NCBI GenBank assembly: GCA_004124535.1
Contig: SCKQ01000003.1
Coordinates: 9,837 to 73,836 of the forward strand
Source of the DNA: Fidelibacterota bacterium
GTDB taxonomy: Bacteria; Marinisomatota; Marinisomatia; Marinisomatales; TCS55
Direction: 5' to 3'
DNA length: 64,000 bases
Part shown: piece by piece, positions 9,837 to 18,382 of the stretch
Layout: the number at the start of each line of letters is the position of its first letter
Numbering within the stretch: position 1 is the stretch's first letter
The notes under the pieces: model-generated
What the model was told of the DNA's origin: nothing
What the model saw: the letters and a program-made list of their open reading frames with translations, nothing else
The model's database searches: none
Position numbers and translations under genes: made by a program

Positions 9837-10504
9837 CATTGATAAAATCTGATGCTGTCAGTAGGTATTTAGAACAGACAAAAGATCTGTATGGCGATCA
9901 ACTGTTTCTTAGCTTGGCTAATGAATCCAGTCATGTGGATAGTTCAGATGAATCACTTGATCAATTTTTTGATAAAATTAATCAATGTCAAAAGTGTCAG
10001 CTTGGCCAAACAAGAACTAAATTTGTATTTGGTGTAGGCGATCCAAATGCGGATTTAGTTTTGGTAGGGGAGGCGCCCGGTGAACAGGAAGATTTGCAGG
10101 GCGAACCTTTTGTTGGTCGCGCCGGGAAATTATTGGATAAAATTCTCTCTGCCATAGAATTGTCGAGAAATCAAGGTGTATACATCTGCAATGTGTTGAA
10201 ATGCCACCCTCCAAACAATCGCGATCCCTTGCCTTCCGAAGTTGAACAGTGTGAGTCCTACCTCATACATCAAATAAATTTGATAAAGCCCAGATTGATT
10301 GTAGCTTTAGGTAGGGTTGCTGCAAAAACGTTACTGAAACAAGATTTGCCCTTGAAAGATTTGCGTTCAATCAAACATGACTATCACGGCACTCCGCTGG
10401 TTGCCACATATCACCCCGCTGCATTATTGCGGAATCAAAACTTGAAGCCAGCTGCCTGGGAAGATTTCAAGTGGATTCGCCGCCTCATTGGGGAATCAAA
10501 ATAA
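9833..10504 (+). CDS. Uracil-DNA glycosylase, family 4 (iron-sulfur)
   Basis: Removes uracil from DNA. The GTG start at 9833 overlaps the rpoZ stop (GTGA) after an AGAAGAGGA ribosome-binding-like stretch, giving 223 residues. Motif 1 is GEAPGEQED, followed by GEPFVGRAGKLLD. Cysteines in CQKCQLG, in NVLKCHPP and in the EQCESYL helix are in the positions that bind the 4Fe-4S cluster in family 4 enzymes. The C-terminal motif is ATYHPAALLRN. The N-terminus is extended relative to minimal archaeal enzymes. It resembles the fused-context UDG long annotated as phage polymerase-related. Confidence 0.95.
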   Translation: MTLIKSDAVSRYLEQTKDLYGDQLFLSLANESSHVDSSDESLDQFFDKINQCQKCQLGQTRTKFVFGVGDPNADLVLVGEAPGEQEDLQGEPFVGRAGKLLDKILSAIELSRNQGVYICNVLKCHPPNNRDPLPSEVEQCESYLIHQINLIKPRLIVALGRVAAKTLLKQDLPLKDLRSIKHDYHGTPLVATYHPAALLRNQNLKPAAWEDFKWIRRLIGESK

Positions 10505-10506
10505 TA

Positions 10507-11874
10507 ATGGCTACAAAAGAACAAGATCAGCAGCTAAACGTGCAGCCCCAGTCCATTGAAGCTGAACAAGCAGTGTTGGGGTCAATGTTAGCCAGCAAAG
10601 AAGCAATAAATAAGGCCCTACAATGGGTACGTAGTCATCATTTTTATAAAGAAGCTCACGGTAAAATATTTCTGGTAATGTCTGACCTTTTTGATAAAGG
10701 TGAGCCGATTGATACTGTTTCAGTAATTAATAAGTTAAAGAAGAATAAAGAGTTGGAAAGTGTTGGCGGTGCTTATTTTATTACTGGTTTGGTTGAATCA
10801 GTACCTACAGTAGCCAATGTCGAAAGTTATGCTAAAATAGTCCTGGAAAAGTTTATGCTTCGTGAATTAATTCGTGCATCCCACGAATTATCAAAAGATG
10901 CGTACAATGATCGCCAGGAAGTTGAAGAGATCTTGGATACTGCTGAACAGACTATCTTTAGTATCACTCAAGATCGTTTAAGGGGTGGTTTTAAGCCTAT
11001 TGATGGTATTTTACACGAAACATTTGAAAATTTGGATCGCATTGCTTCCAATCCTGGTTCTGTAAATGGTGTTCCTTCCGGATTAATCGATTTAGATGAT
11101 ATTACTTCTGGATTTCAAAAGAGTGATCTTGTTATCATCGCTGGACGTCCATCAATGGGTAAAACCGCATTGGCGCTCTCTATAATGCGCAATGCAGCCG
11201 TGGATTATAAAGTACCGGTTGGTGTGTTTAGTTTGGAGATGGCAAACCACCAATTGGTCCAACGCCTGCTTTGTGCAGAAGGAAGAGTGGACAGTCACCT
11301 GGTACGCACCGGTAAACTGCCGAAAAACCAGTGGAAAAACCTTAGTCTTGCGGTTGGTTCTCTTGCTGAGGCGGAGATAAGTCTTGATGATACAGCGGCA
11401 ATCTCAGTACTGGAGTTACGAGCCAAAGCACGGCGCTTAAAAGCAGAGAAGGATGTGGGCCTAATTATCGTGGATTATTTACAGCTGATGCAGGGGCCAA
11501 GGAACATGGAAAGTAGACAGCAGGAAATCTCAACTATTTCGCGTTCCCTAAAAGCATTAGCGAAAGAACTTGACATACCAGTTATAGCGCTATCTCAGCT
11601 TTCTCGGGCAGTTGAACAGCGCAGTGATCATAGACCGCAGTTATCAGATCTACGCGAAAGTGGCGCGATTGAACAAGATGCGGATTTGGTTATTTTTTTA
11701 TACCGCCCATGGGTTTACTCCCGCGAAGATGAAGACAAAGGCAAAGCACAGGCCATCATTGCCAAGCAGCGGAATGGCCCCATAGGCAGTATAAATTTAT
11801 CGTTCATCGATCGCTTTGCCCGTTTTGAAAGTATTTCTGCATTCGAAGAGTTGGAATCTGAAGTACCATTTTAA
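10507..11874 (+). CDS. dnaB: Replicative DNA helicase DnaB
   Basis: Hexameric 5'-3' helicase at the replication fork. The ATG at 10507 starts two bases after the UDG stop and gives 455 residues; the frame runs further upstream but only through UDG coding sequence. The N-terminal domain (PQSIEAEQAVLGSML) interacts with primase. Walker A is AGRPSMGKTA and Walker B is LIIVDYLQLM. The DLRESGAIEQDAD motif and the C-terminal KQRNGP arginine-finger region are intact. No intein is visible at the usual Walker A insertion site. The stop overlaps the rel start (TAATG). Confidence 0.97.
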   Translation: MATKEQDQQLNVQPQSIEAEQAVLGSMLASKEAINKALQWVRSHHFYKEAHGKIFLVMSDLFDKGEPIDTVSVINKLKKNKELESVGGAYFITGLVESVPTVANVESYAKIVLEKFMLRELIRASHELSKDAYNDRQEVEEILDTAEQTIFSITQDRLRGGFKPIDGILHETFENLDRIASNPGSVNGVPSGLIDLDDITSGFQKSDLVIIAGRPSMGKTALALSIMRNAAVDYKVPVGVFSLEMANHQLVQRLLCAEGRVDSHLVRTGKLPKNQWKNLSLAVGSLAEAEISLDDTAAISVLELRAKARRLKAEKDVGLIIVDYLQLMQGPRNMESRQQEISTISRSLKALAKELDIPVIALSQLSRAVEQRSDHRPQLSDLRESGAIEQDADLVIFLYRPWVYSREDEDKGKAQAIIAKQRNGPIGSINLSFIDRFARFESISAFEELESEVPF

Positions 11875-14069
11875 TGCAGAACCCCCTTGCCAGGTTCTTA
11901 CCACATCTTGTCGGGGAATACCCCAAAAAATTTCTTAACCTATACGATAATATTTCCCTTTCCAACGGTTCATCGCAGGATGAAATCCGAGACCTTTTAT
12001 GGCAGGCTTATGAGTTTGCCATAACCCACCATGAAGGCCAGAAACGGCATTCCGGGGAACCGTATTTTAACCATTGTTTAGCGGTGGCTAATACGCTTGC
12101 ACAGTGGAAGATGGATCATTTTACCATCATCGGCGGTATACTGCACGATACCATCGAGGACACGGATGCATCGATCCAGGATATAAAATCTCTTTTTGGG
12201 GAAGACGTTGCCAGCTTAGTAAATGGGGTCACAAAATTGGGCGGTATCCGCTTCTCTAGCAGGGAGGCAAAGCAGGCCGGTAATTTTATGAAAATGCTGC
12301 TCTCTGTGGCCCAGGACCTACGCGTAATTATAATCAAATTTTCCGATCGCTTGCATAACATGCGCACTATTGAATATCTACCGCGAATTAAACGCCATAG
12401 AATCGCCATGGAAACCAGAGATGTGTATGTACCTTTGGCTCATCGGTTGGGTATGGCCCAGGTCAAATGGCAACTGGAAGACTTGGCGTTCCAGACATTA
12501 AATCCAAAGGCTTTTGGTGAGATCGATTCGAAGATCAAATCCAGCCATAGAGCAAGAGAGAAGTATATTGCTGGTATTACGAAACCATTGTTGACAGAAT
12601 TGGATAAACACAATTTAGAAGCGGTTGTTAATGGTCGGGTGAAATCTTATTCATCTATATATGGGAAAATGGTTAAACGAGGGATATCATTTGAAGAAAT
12701 ATATGATAAACTGGCCATTCGAGTAATAGTTGATAAGATTGAGGAATGTTATTTAACGCTGGGGATCTTGCATCAGCACTATACACCGGTTCAAGATCGC
12801 TTCAAGGATTTCATCGCCACACCCAAATCAAATGCCTATCAATCAATACATACCACGGTAATTGGGCCAGATGGTAAACTGGTTGAAATCCAGATTCGAA
12901 CCAAAGAAATGGAAGAAACAGCAGAAATTGGTGTGGCCGCCCACTGGCATTATAAGGAGGATGGTGTCAGCAGTAAGAGTATTGACAGTCATGTACAGTG
13001 GCTCAGGGAATTGGTAGAAATATTAAAAGCTGAATCCTCTGACCCGCGAGAATTCATGCATTTATTGAAGATTGATCTATTTAGCGATGAAATATTTGTT
13101 TTTACGCCAAATGGTGATTTGGTTCAGCTGCCAGTAAATGCTACGCCGATTGATTTTGCATTTAGTGTACACACTGAAGTTGGTCTGCATTGCATTGGCG
13201 CAAAAGTTGATCATAAAGTAGTACCACTGAATACCGTATTAAAAAATGGAGATACAGTGGAAGTATTAACCAGCAAATCCCAAAATCCTAGTTATGGCTG
13301 GTTAAAATTTGTCGTAACCAGTAAAGCCAGAAATCACATTAACCGCTTCTTGCGCAAAGCCATGCGGGAAGAAAGCATTAAGTTAGGACAACAATTACTT
13401 GAAAAAACACTACGGCGCCTCAAACGTTTAGCCTTAATTACAGAAGTGAAAGAATCCTTCGCAAAATTTGGATATAATTCTTCAGATTCTTTTCTGGAAT
13501 CTATAGGCAGCGGTGACCTCTCCATCCGTGATGTGTTAAAAAAGGTACAGCCTGAGGAAGACGTTGTGTTGGATAAAGAGCCTGTAGAGGAAGAAAAACG
13601 TTTCCTGGATTTTGCTAGATCGCGTTCAAAAGGTATCAAATTACAAGGTATAAAAAACCTAATGGTTACATTTGGGAAATGCTGTAACCCCATTCCAGGT
13701 GATGAAATGATGGGTTTTGTAACCCGTGGTAGAGGGATCACTGTACACCGTTCATCATGCAGGAGTCTGCCCTTACTCAATGAAGAATCTGATCGCTTAA
13801 TGCCGGTAGAATGGGATTCAGCTCGCTCAGATATTTTTAATGTACGCTTGAAAGTAGAATCACTTGATCGCAAAGGTATGCTTAAAGAAATCACTGAAGT
13901 GATTTCCGGTGCGGATATCAATATAACCAGCGTGGATATGAAAGTGAAAGACGTATTATCAACAGGATACTTCGTCGTGCAGGTCAATAACCTGAAACAA
14001 CTTGATCGGATTATTAATAAAGTAAGTAAGATAACTGGAGTTGATGGCGTAGAAAGAACGGGACAATGA
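11874..14069 (+). CDS. rel: Bifunctional (p)ppGpp synthetase/hydrolase, RelA/SpoT family
   Basis: Stringent-response enzyme that makes and degrades (p)ppGpp. Domain order is complete over 731 residues: HD hydrolase (ILHDTIEDTD, with a preceding FNHCLAVA histidine), synthetase (RFKDFIATPKSNAYQS and the EIQIRT, HWHYKE motifs), TGS (FTPNGDLVQLP), a zinc-finger/CC region with KCCNPIPGD, and a C-terminal ACT domain. An intact HD motif indicates that hydrolase activity is retained, so it is probably the single long Rel of the genome. Start overlaps the dnaB stop. The nearby rpoZ and gmk fit a stringent-response neighbourhood. Confidence 0.96.
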   Translation: MQNPLARFLPHLVGEYPKKFLNLYDNISLSNGSSQDEIRDLLWQAYEFAITHHEGQKRHSGEPYFNHCLAVANTLAQWKMDHFTIIGGILHDTIEDTDASIQDIKSLFGEDVASLVNGVTKLGGIRFSSREAKQAGNFMKMLLSVAQDLRVIIIKFSDRLHNMRTIEYLPRIKRHRIAMETRDVYVPLAHRLGMAQVKWQLEDLAFQTLNPKAFGEIDSKIKSSHRAREKYIAGITKPLLTELDKHNLEAVVNGRVKSYSSIYGKMVKRGISFEEIYDKLAIRVIVDKIEECYLTLGILHQHYTPVQDRFKDFIATPKSNAYQSIHTTVIGPDGKLVEIQIRTKEMEETAEIGVAAHWHYKEDGVSSKSIDSHVQWLRELVEILKAESSDPREFMHLLKIDLFSDEIFVFTPNGDLVQLPVNATPIDFAFSVHTEVGLHCIGAKVDHKVVPLNTVLKNGDTVEVLTSKSQNPSYGWLKFVVTSKARNHINRFLRKAMREESIKLGQQLLEKTLRRLKRLALITEVKESFAKFGYNSSDSFLESIGSGDLSIRDVLKKVQPEEDVVLDKEPVEEEKRFLDFARSRSKGIKLQGIKNLMVTFGKCCNPIPGDEMMGFVTRGRGITVHRSSCRSLPLLNEESDRLMPVEWDSARSDIFNVRLKVESLDRKGMLKEITEVISGADINITSVDMKVKDVLSTGYFVVQVNNLKQLDRIINKVSKITGVDGVERTGQ

Positions 14070-14070
14070 A

Positions 14071-14379
14071 ATGAAAGTAAAAACATTTACAAAAAGGAAT
14101 ATTGCCACTGAAATAGCAGACCGGCTGGAGGCGACGGTTGTTGACTCTTTGATGTTTACGGATGAATTATTTACACTACTGAGAGAAATGCTGACTGAAG
14201 ATCATGAAAAGGTCCGTATCGAAATTAGGAATTTTGGTGTTTTCGAGGTAAAGCCAACGAAGGCAAAGCCAAAAGCAAGAAATCCGCATACCAACGAAGA
14301 GATATTTGTACCTGCTCATAAAAAAACCCATTTCAAACCTGGCAAAATTCTCAAGAATTACCTTAATCAGCCGATCTGA
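14071..14379 (+). CDS. HU/IHF-family DNA-binding protein
   Basis: 102-residue nucleoid-associated protein. The family signature appears as IRNFGVFEVK followed by ARNPHTNEEIFVPA and the KTHFKPGK C-terminal segment; the arm carries RNPHT, with the Pro that intercalates into DNA. Compared with the usual 90 residues it has a slightly longer N-terminal helix and KPTKAKPK in the arm. It starts one base after the rel stop. It could be HU or IHF-like; the sequence does not decide which. Confidence 0.93.
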   Translation: MKVKTFTKRNIATEIADRLEATVVDSLMFTDELFTLLREMLTEDHEKVRIEIRNFGVFEVKPTKAKPKARNPHTNEEIFVPAHKKTHFKPGKILKNYLNQPI

Positions 14380-14394
14380 TTTACCGTCATCTAG

Positions 14395-14802
14395 ATGGGA
14401 CGCCTTTTAGCCATTGATTACGGTGCTCGCCGGGTTGGTTTAGCTCTATCCGACCCATTAAAAATGATTGCCAGTCCTTATCGAACAATCATTTATAAAA
14501 ATAACACCAATTTGATCGAGGAAATTGAAAGGATCATTGCTGCAGAAGATGTAGAACTGACTATTATCGGTTTACCCCTTGGCATGGCCGGCCAGATAAC
14601 GGAACAAACAAAGAAGGTAGAAGAATTTGCAGATAAATTAGCTGCCCGGAGGATTGCAATTAAATATGAGGACGAAAGATGGAGTTCAGTAGCGGCAAAA
14701 CGATCGATGAAAGAACAAAATATTAAGAGTGGATATAATAAGGAACTGGTAGATCAAACGGCTGCAGCAATATTTCTGCAGCAATACCTAGATCGACACT
14801 GA
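14395..14802 (+). CDS. ruvX: RuvX/YqgF RNase H-fold nuclease
   Basis: 135-residue YqgF family protein, an RNase H-fold nuclease implicated in 16S rRNA 5'-end maturation and proposed as a Holliday junction resolvase. Catalytic acids sit in AIDYGARRVG (first strand), YEDERWSS and the C-terminal LVDQTAAAIFLQ motif. GLPLGMAG is the family's GLP box. It lies 15 bases after the HU-like gene and two bases before lnt. It lacks a strong nearby Shine-Dalgarno, so coupling to the upstream gene is likely. Confidence 0.95.
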   Translation: MGRLLAIDYGARRVGLALSDPLKMIASPYRTIIYKNNTNLIEEIERIIAAEDVELTIIGLPLGMAGQITEQTKKVEEFADKLAARRIAIKYEDERWSSVAAKRSMKEQNIKSGYNKELVDQTAAAIFLQQYLDRH

Positions 14803-14804
14803 TT

Positions 14805-16310
14805 ATGGATAAATTTCTTGACCTTCCAAAATGGCAGTTAGCTCTGCTTTCAGGTGTGCTCATAGGGGCAGCTTATCCGCCCTCACCACTGGGTTTTTTG
14901 GCTTGGTTCGGTTTAGTGCCCCTGATCCATTTATTATGTAATGTATCAACGGTTGAAGGGGCGAAGTGGTCCTTTTTGACAGGGGTTACCGTAAATATTA
15001 TTACTGTTTATTGGTTTGGGTTGAATAGTGGCGCTGGTTTATTTCCTGTATTATTATCCTTAACCGGGGCAGTTCTCTACCTCAGTATCTTTTGGATTAT
15101 TTTTGGTATGTGCACCAGTTGGTACCATCAACGGACCGGATATGGATTGGCAGCAATACCAATATTTTGGGTTGGTATGGAACATATACGCAGTTTTGGA
15201 CCACTTGCATTTCCATGGATTAATTTGGCCCTGACCCAAACGTTTAGCTTACCCTTGCTACAAATTGCTGATGTAACGGGATCAACAGGAATTAGTTTCT
15301 GGATAGTACTGATTAATGCAATACTTTATGCTGGTTATGGGTCAAGTATTGGTCTAAAAAGATCTTTGCAAATAGTTACCTTATTATTGGTTTTAATTTC
15401 GTCATTGGGTGTCTATCGAATTTCATCAATTCGGAATGAAAAAATTGTCGATCAAATCAGCACTGCGATAGTACAGCCCAATGTAGATCCGAATCAGAAG
15501 TGGGAAGCAGATTTTCGTGATCAAATTTTTAATATTATGGATTCGCTTCATACTGCATCAATCGATCTTCAGCCCGATTTTATTCTTTGGCCAGAAGCGG
15601 CCTTACCTGTATATCTGCGCATAACCTATGCTGCCCGCCGCCCAATCCTACGCAAAGTTCATGATTCGGGTATTCCACTGCTCACCGGTACCCCCGATAG
15701 GAGAAAGCGTGAGAATAATGAAAGAGATTACTACAACGGTGCCCTGTATTTTACACCTGATGGATCAATGAAAATGTATTATAAAATGCATTTAGTACCT
15801 TTCGCCGAGTATATACCTTTTTCAAAAACGTTTCCTGTGTTTAAACGATTAAATTTTAGCCAGGGGAACTTTACACCAGGTCATGATTTTACATTATTCC
15901 AGGTGGATAGCGTTCCATTTGGAAATTTAATTTGCTATGAATCAAGCATTCCAACTATTGTTAGCCAGTTTGTTCGTCGCGGGGCAAAATTCTTATCGAT
16001 TGAGACCAATGATTCTTGGTGTGGCCATACTTCTGGGGTTTATCAGCATTTCCAAATTGCGCGACTCCGTGCGGTAGAAAACAGGGTTGCGATTGCGCGT
16101 AGCGCCAATACAGGTATTTCAAGTCTTATTTTACCAACCGGTGAGGTTGCTGAAAAAATACCTTTCGGTGAACAAAAAATCATTTTGGCTGAAATACCAA
16201 TTCGCGATTTAGCATCATTTTACATGCGATTTGGGGAATTGTTTGCAATCATTTGTTCATTAATTTCAATCATATTATTAGGCACGGGATGGGTAAAAAA
16301 CAGATCGTAA
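14805..16310 (+). CDS. lnt: Apolipoprotein N-acyltransferase
   Basis: Inner-membrane enzyme that adds the third acyl chain to lipoproteins. About six N-terminal membrane helices (to residue ~205) are followed by a periplasmic nitrilase-like domain and a final C-terminal helix. The catalytic triad is visible as Glu264 (WPEAALP), Lys327 (YYKMHLVPF) and Cys377 (LICYES). The spacing resembles that of E. coli Lnt. Its presence together with lgt in this window supports complete triacylated lipoprotein processing in a diderm. It ends 22 bases inside the next gene. Confidence 0.96.
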   Translation: MDKFLDLPKWQLALLSGVLIGAAYPPSPLGFLAWFGLVPLIHLLCNVSTVEGAKWSFLTGVTVNIITVYWFGLNSGAGLFPVLLSLTGAVLYLSIFWIIFGMCTSWYHQRTGYGLAAIPIFWVGMEHIRSFGPLAFPWINLALTQTFSLPLLQIADVTGSTGISFWIVLINAILYAGYGSSIGLKRSLQIVTLLLVLISSLGVYRISSIRNEKIVDQISTAIVQPNVDPNQKWEADFRDQIFNIMDSLHTASIDLQPDFILWPEAALPVYLRITYAARRPILRKVHDSGIPLLTGTPDRRKRENNERDYYNGALYFTPDGSMKMYYKMHLVPFAEYIPFSKTFPVFKRLNFSQGNFTPGHDFTLFQVDSVPFGNLICYESSIPTIVSQFVRRGAKFLSIETNDSWCGHTSGVYQHFQIARLRAVENRVAIARSANTGISSLILPTGEVAEKIPFGEQKIILAEIPIRDLASFYMRFGELFAIICSLISIILLGTGWVKNRS

Positions 16311-16930
16311 CAGCCTTAGTTCTAACACAGGTATTGTACACCCAGCAATTGGGTCCTGCAGAAGATCAACAGAAGCCATTTATTTCGCCGGCATTGAAAT
16401 CATTGGTTTTCCCTGGTTGGGGCGAATATAGCTTAGACAATCAAAATAGAGGGCGTATTTTTATTTTGTCTGAAACCGTGCTCTTATTATCAATCTTAGG
16501 TAGTTATTATTTTGCGCAGAGGGAAGAAACGGAATATAAAGCCTATGCTGCTGAGCATGCCGGCATTGATCCCACTGGTAAGGATAGACAATTTTGGGTG
16601 GATATCGGGAATTATTCATCCATGTTTGCGTTTAATGAGGAACATTTACGGTGGAGAGATTTCAACGCCCTTTATGAAGATAATGATACCTGGGCCTGGA
16701 TGTGGAATTCTTGCAATAATCGTGTAAGGTTTGAGAATATGCGCATAGCCAGTGACAGTTGGAAAAAGCGAGGATCATTCTTGATCGGTGGAGTTGTTTT
16801 GAATCACGTTGTATCTGCAATAGATGCATTATACCTTTCAAGAATATCAAATATTAAAAAAACTGTAGTTTCTCCTAATTATAACCCGCATGCAGATAAA
16901 ATGGCATTATCCTTAACCGTTTATTTTTGA
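16289..16930 (+). CDS. Small exported or membrane protein, DUF5683-like
   Basis: 213-residue protein of unknown function. The ATG at 16289 gives a signal-like N-terminus (MGKKQIVTALVLTQVLYTQ). A motif FISPALKSLVFPGWGEY resembles the start of DUF5683 proteins, where a Pro-Gly-x-Gly motif precedes a membrane helix (LSETVLLLSILGSYYF, about 60-78). A second hydrophobic segment lies near residues 163-185. A Trp/Asn-rich loop separates them. It overlaps lnt by 22 bases. The DUF label is tentative; nothing shows a reaction. Confidence 0.6.
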   Translation: MGKKQIVTALVLTQVLYTQQLGPAEDQQKPFISPALKSLVFPGWGEYSLDNQNRGRIFILSETVLLLSILGSYYFAQREETEYKAYAAEHAGIDPTGKDRQFWVDIGNYSSMFAFNEEHLRWRDFNALYEDNDTWAWMWNSCNNRVRFENMRIASDSWKKRGSFLIGGVVLNHVVSAIDALYLSRISNIKKTVVSPNYNPHADKMALSLTVYF

Positions 16931-16938
16931 ATATTAAA

Positions 16939-17664
16939 ATGCATGTTCATCCCCTAGTCCGGTTTATCTTTTTCCTGGCGTTTTCTTTTTCTATTTTATT
17001 TGCAGATACGCTCACTTTATGGGCTATTTATTTTGGAATATTTGTAATTATAACTGGATTTTACCAGACAGTCATTAGTGCGGTTTTTTCCCGTATAAAA
17101 CCATTTATCCTATACTTTCCATTCATGCTAATCCTTTATTTAGGTGTATCTATGTTGTTCACTGATACAACCATTAATCAAGCACTGTTTGAAGTGGGCT
17201 TTGCTTTTCTGCGCATTGCTTTAATGATCAGTATCATGAGTCTGTATTTTGAGTCGGTTGGTTCCCAGAATTTTCTGCTGGCGCTCCGGTCGATTTGGTT
17301 TCAGACTGGCCTCAAATGGCAATGGATGGAAAATTTCTTTCTTTTCCTGGAGATGACATTGCGTTTTTATCCATCGCTACAGCGTGACTGGATTGCCGTC
17401 AGACAATCCCGGGAATCACTTGGTTTTAATCAAAACAATAATCGCTGGGGTAAGATACGAGAAGTAGCGTATGATTTACCCGTGTTATTGGTACAGAATC
17501 TGCGCAAATCTGAAGATATTGCTGTTGCAATGCAATTACGCGGTTTTGGAAAATCAATACCCAGGTGCGTTTATAATGCTGTGCCCTTTAGCATCTGGCA
17601 TTTATTACAATTCGCAGGGGTGGTCATCTGTTTTTATTTAATCAACTTGCATGCCCCGTTTTAA
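16939..17664 (+). CDS. EcfT/CbiQ-like transmembrane protein
   Basis: Polytopic membrane protein like the T component of energy-coupling-factor vitamin or metal transporters. Five to six helices are visible. Near residue 205 the sequence AVAMQLRGFG matches the Ala-x-x-x-Arg-Gly coupling motif that contacts the EcfA ATPases; an earlier SRESLGFN may be a second partial motif. I used ATG 16939; a TTG at 16927 overlapping the previous stop (TTGA) is an equally possible start and adds four residues. No EcfA ATPase or S component is adjacent, so it is an orphan here. Confidence 0.75.
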   Translation: MHVHPLVRFIFFLAFSFSILFADTLTLWAIYFGIFVIITGFYQTVISAVFSRIKPFILYFPFMLILYLGVSMLFTDTTINQALFEVGFAFLRIALMISIMSLYFESVGSQNFLLALRSIWFQTGLKWQWMENFFLFLEMTLRFYPSLQRDWIAVRQSRESLGFNQNNNRWGKIREVAYDLPVLLVQNLRKSEDIAVAMQLRGFGKSIPRCVYNAVPFSIWHLLQFAGVVICFYLINLHAPF

Positions 17665-18382
17665 GTTAGTTTGCCAATACGATGGATCCAACTTCTCCGG
17701 TTGGCAAACACAAAAATCCGCACGCACTGTTCAGGATAAATTAGAGCGCGTACTGACTCTATTAAATCATGGTGATTTAGTCTGCGTCACCGGTTCAGGC
17801 CGTACGGATGCAGGGGTTCATGCCTTAGGACAAGTTGCTCATTTTGATATGGAAACAGATATGGATGCTTGTGAGTTACGAGATGCATTAAATGGCAATC
17901 TTCCGGAGGACTGTTATATCGATTTGGTTGAAGTAACAGATCTTGATTTTCATGCCCGTTTTTCCGCCCTGCGAAGAGATTATTATTATACTTGTAGACA
18001 GGATAGATATCTATTAGACAGGAATAAGGTGTGGTTTACAGGTACTCTTGACTTAAATAAATTAAATAAAGCTGCTGAAATTGTGGATGGTGATCATGAT
18101 TTTCTATCTTTCTCAAAAAAGAACCCAGATGTTGAGAACACATTTTGTACTGTTTTTCAATCTCAGTGGCAGAAATCTGGTAAGATTGTAAATTATTATG
18201 TGTCCGCAAATCGATTTCTGCACCATATGGTGCGCTACTTAGTAGGCACTATGGTAGCAATAAGTCGCGGTAATTACACAATGGAAGAATTTAAAGAATT
18301 GCTAAATCAGCCCAAGCATGATGTGCGAATTTATCGTGCCCCTGCTTGTGGTTTGGTCCTGGATCATGTCAGCTATGAGTAA
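17651..18382 (+). CDS. truA: tRNA pseudouridine(38-40) synthase TruA
   Basis: Modifies uridines 38-40 in the tRNA anticodon stem. The catalytic aspartate is Asp53 in the invariant GRTDAGVHA motif. Other family blocks are QYDGSNFSGWQ at the start, RRDYYYT in the middle, and FLHHMVRYLVGTM near the end. Length (243 residues) is normal. It begins 14 bases inside the ecfT-like gene and its end overlaps htrA by eight bases. Confidence 0.97.
   Translation: MPRFKLVCQYDGSNFSGWQTQKSARTVQDKLERVLTLLNHGDLVCVTGSGRTDAGVHALGQVAHFDMETDMDACELRDALNGNLPEDCYIDLVEVTDLDFHARFSALRRDYYYTCRQDRYLLDRNKVWFTGTLDLNKLNKAAEIVDGDHDFLSFSKKNPDVENTFCTVFQSQWQKSGKIVNYYVSANRFLHHMVRYLVGTMVAISRGNYTMEEFKELLNQPKHDVRIYRAPACGLVLDHVSYE

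Noticed and set aside
13334..14086. Long minus-strand open frame opposite rel (about 250 codons)
   Set aside because: It lies antisense to an intact Rel ACT/CC region and has Ser/Arg-rich composition expected from a shadow frame.
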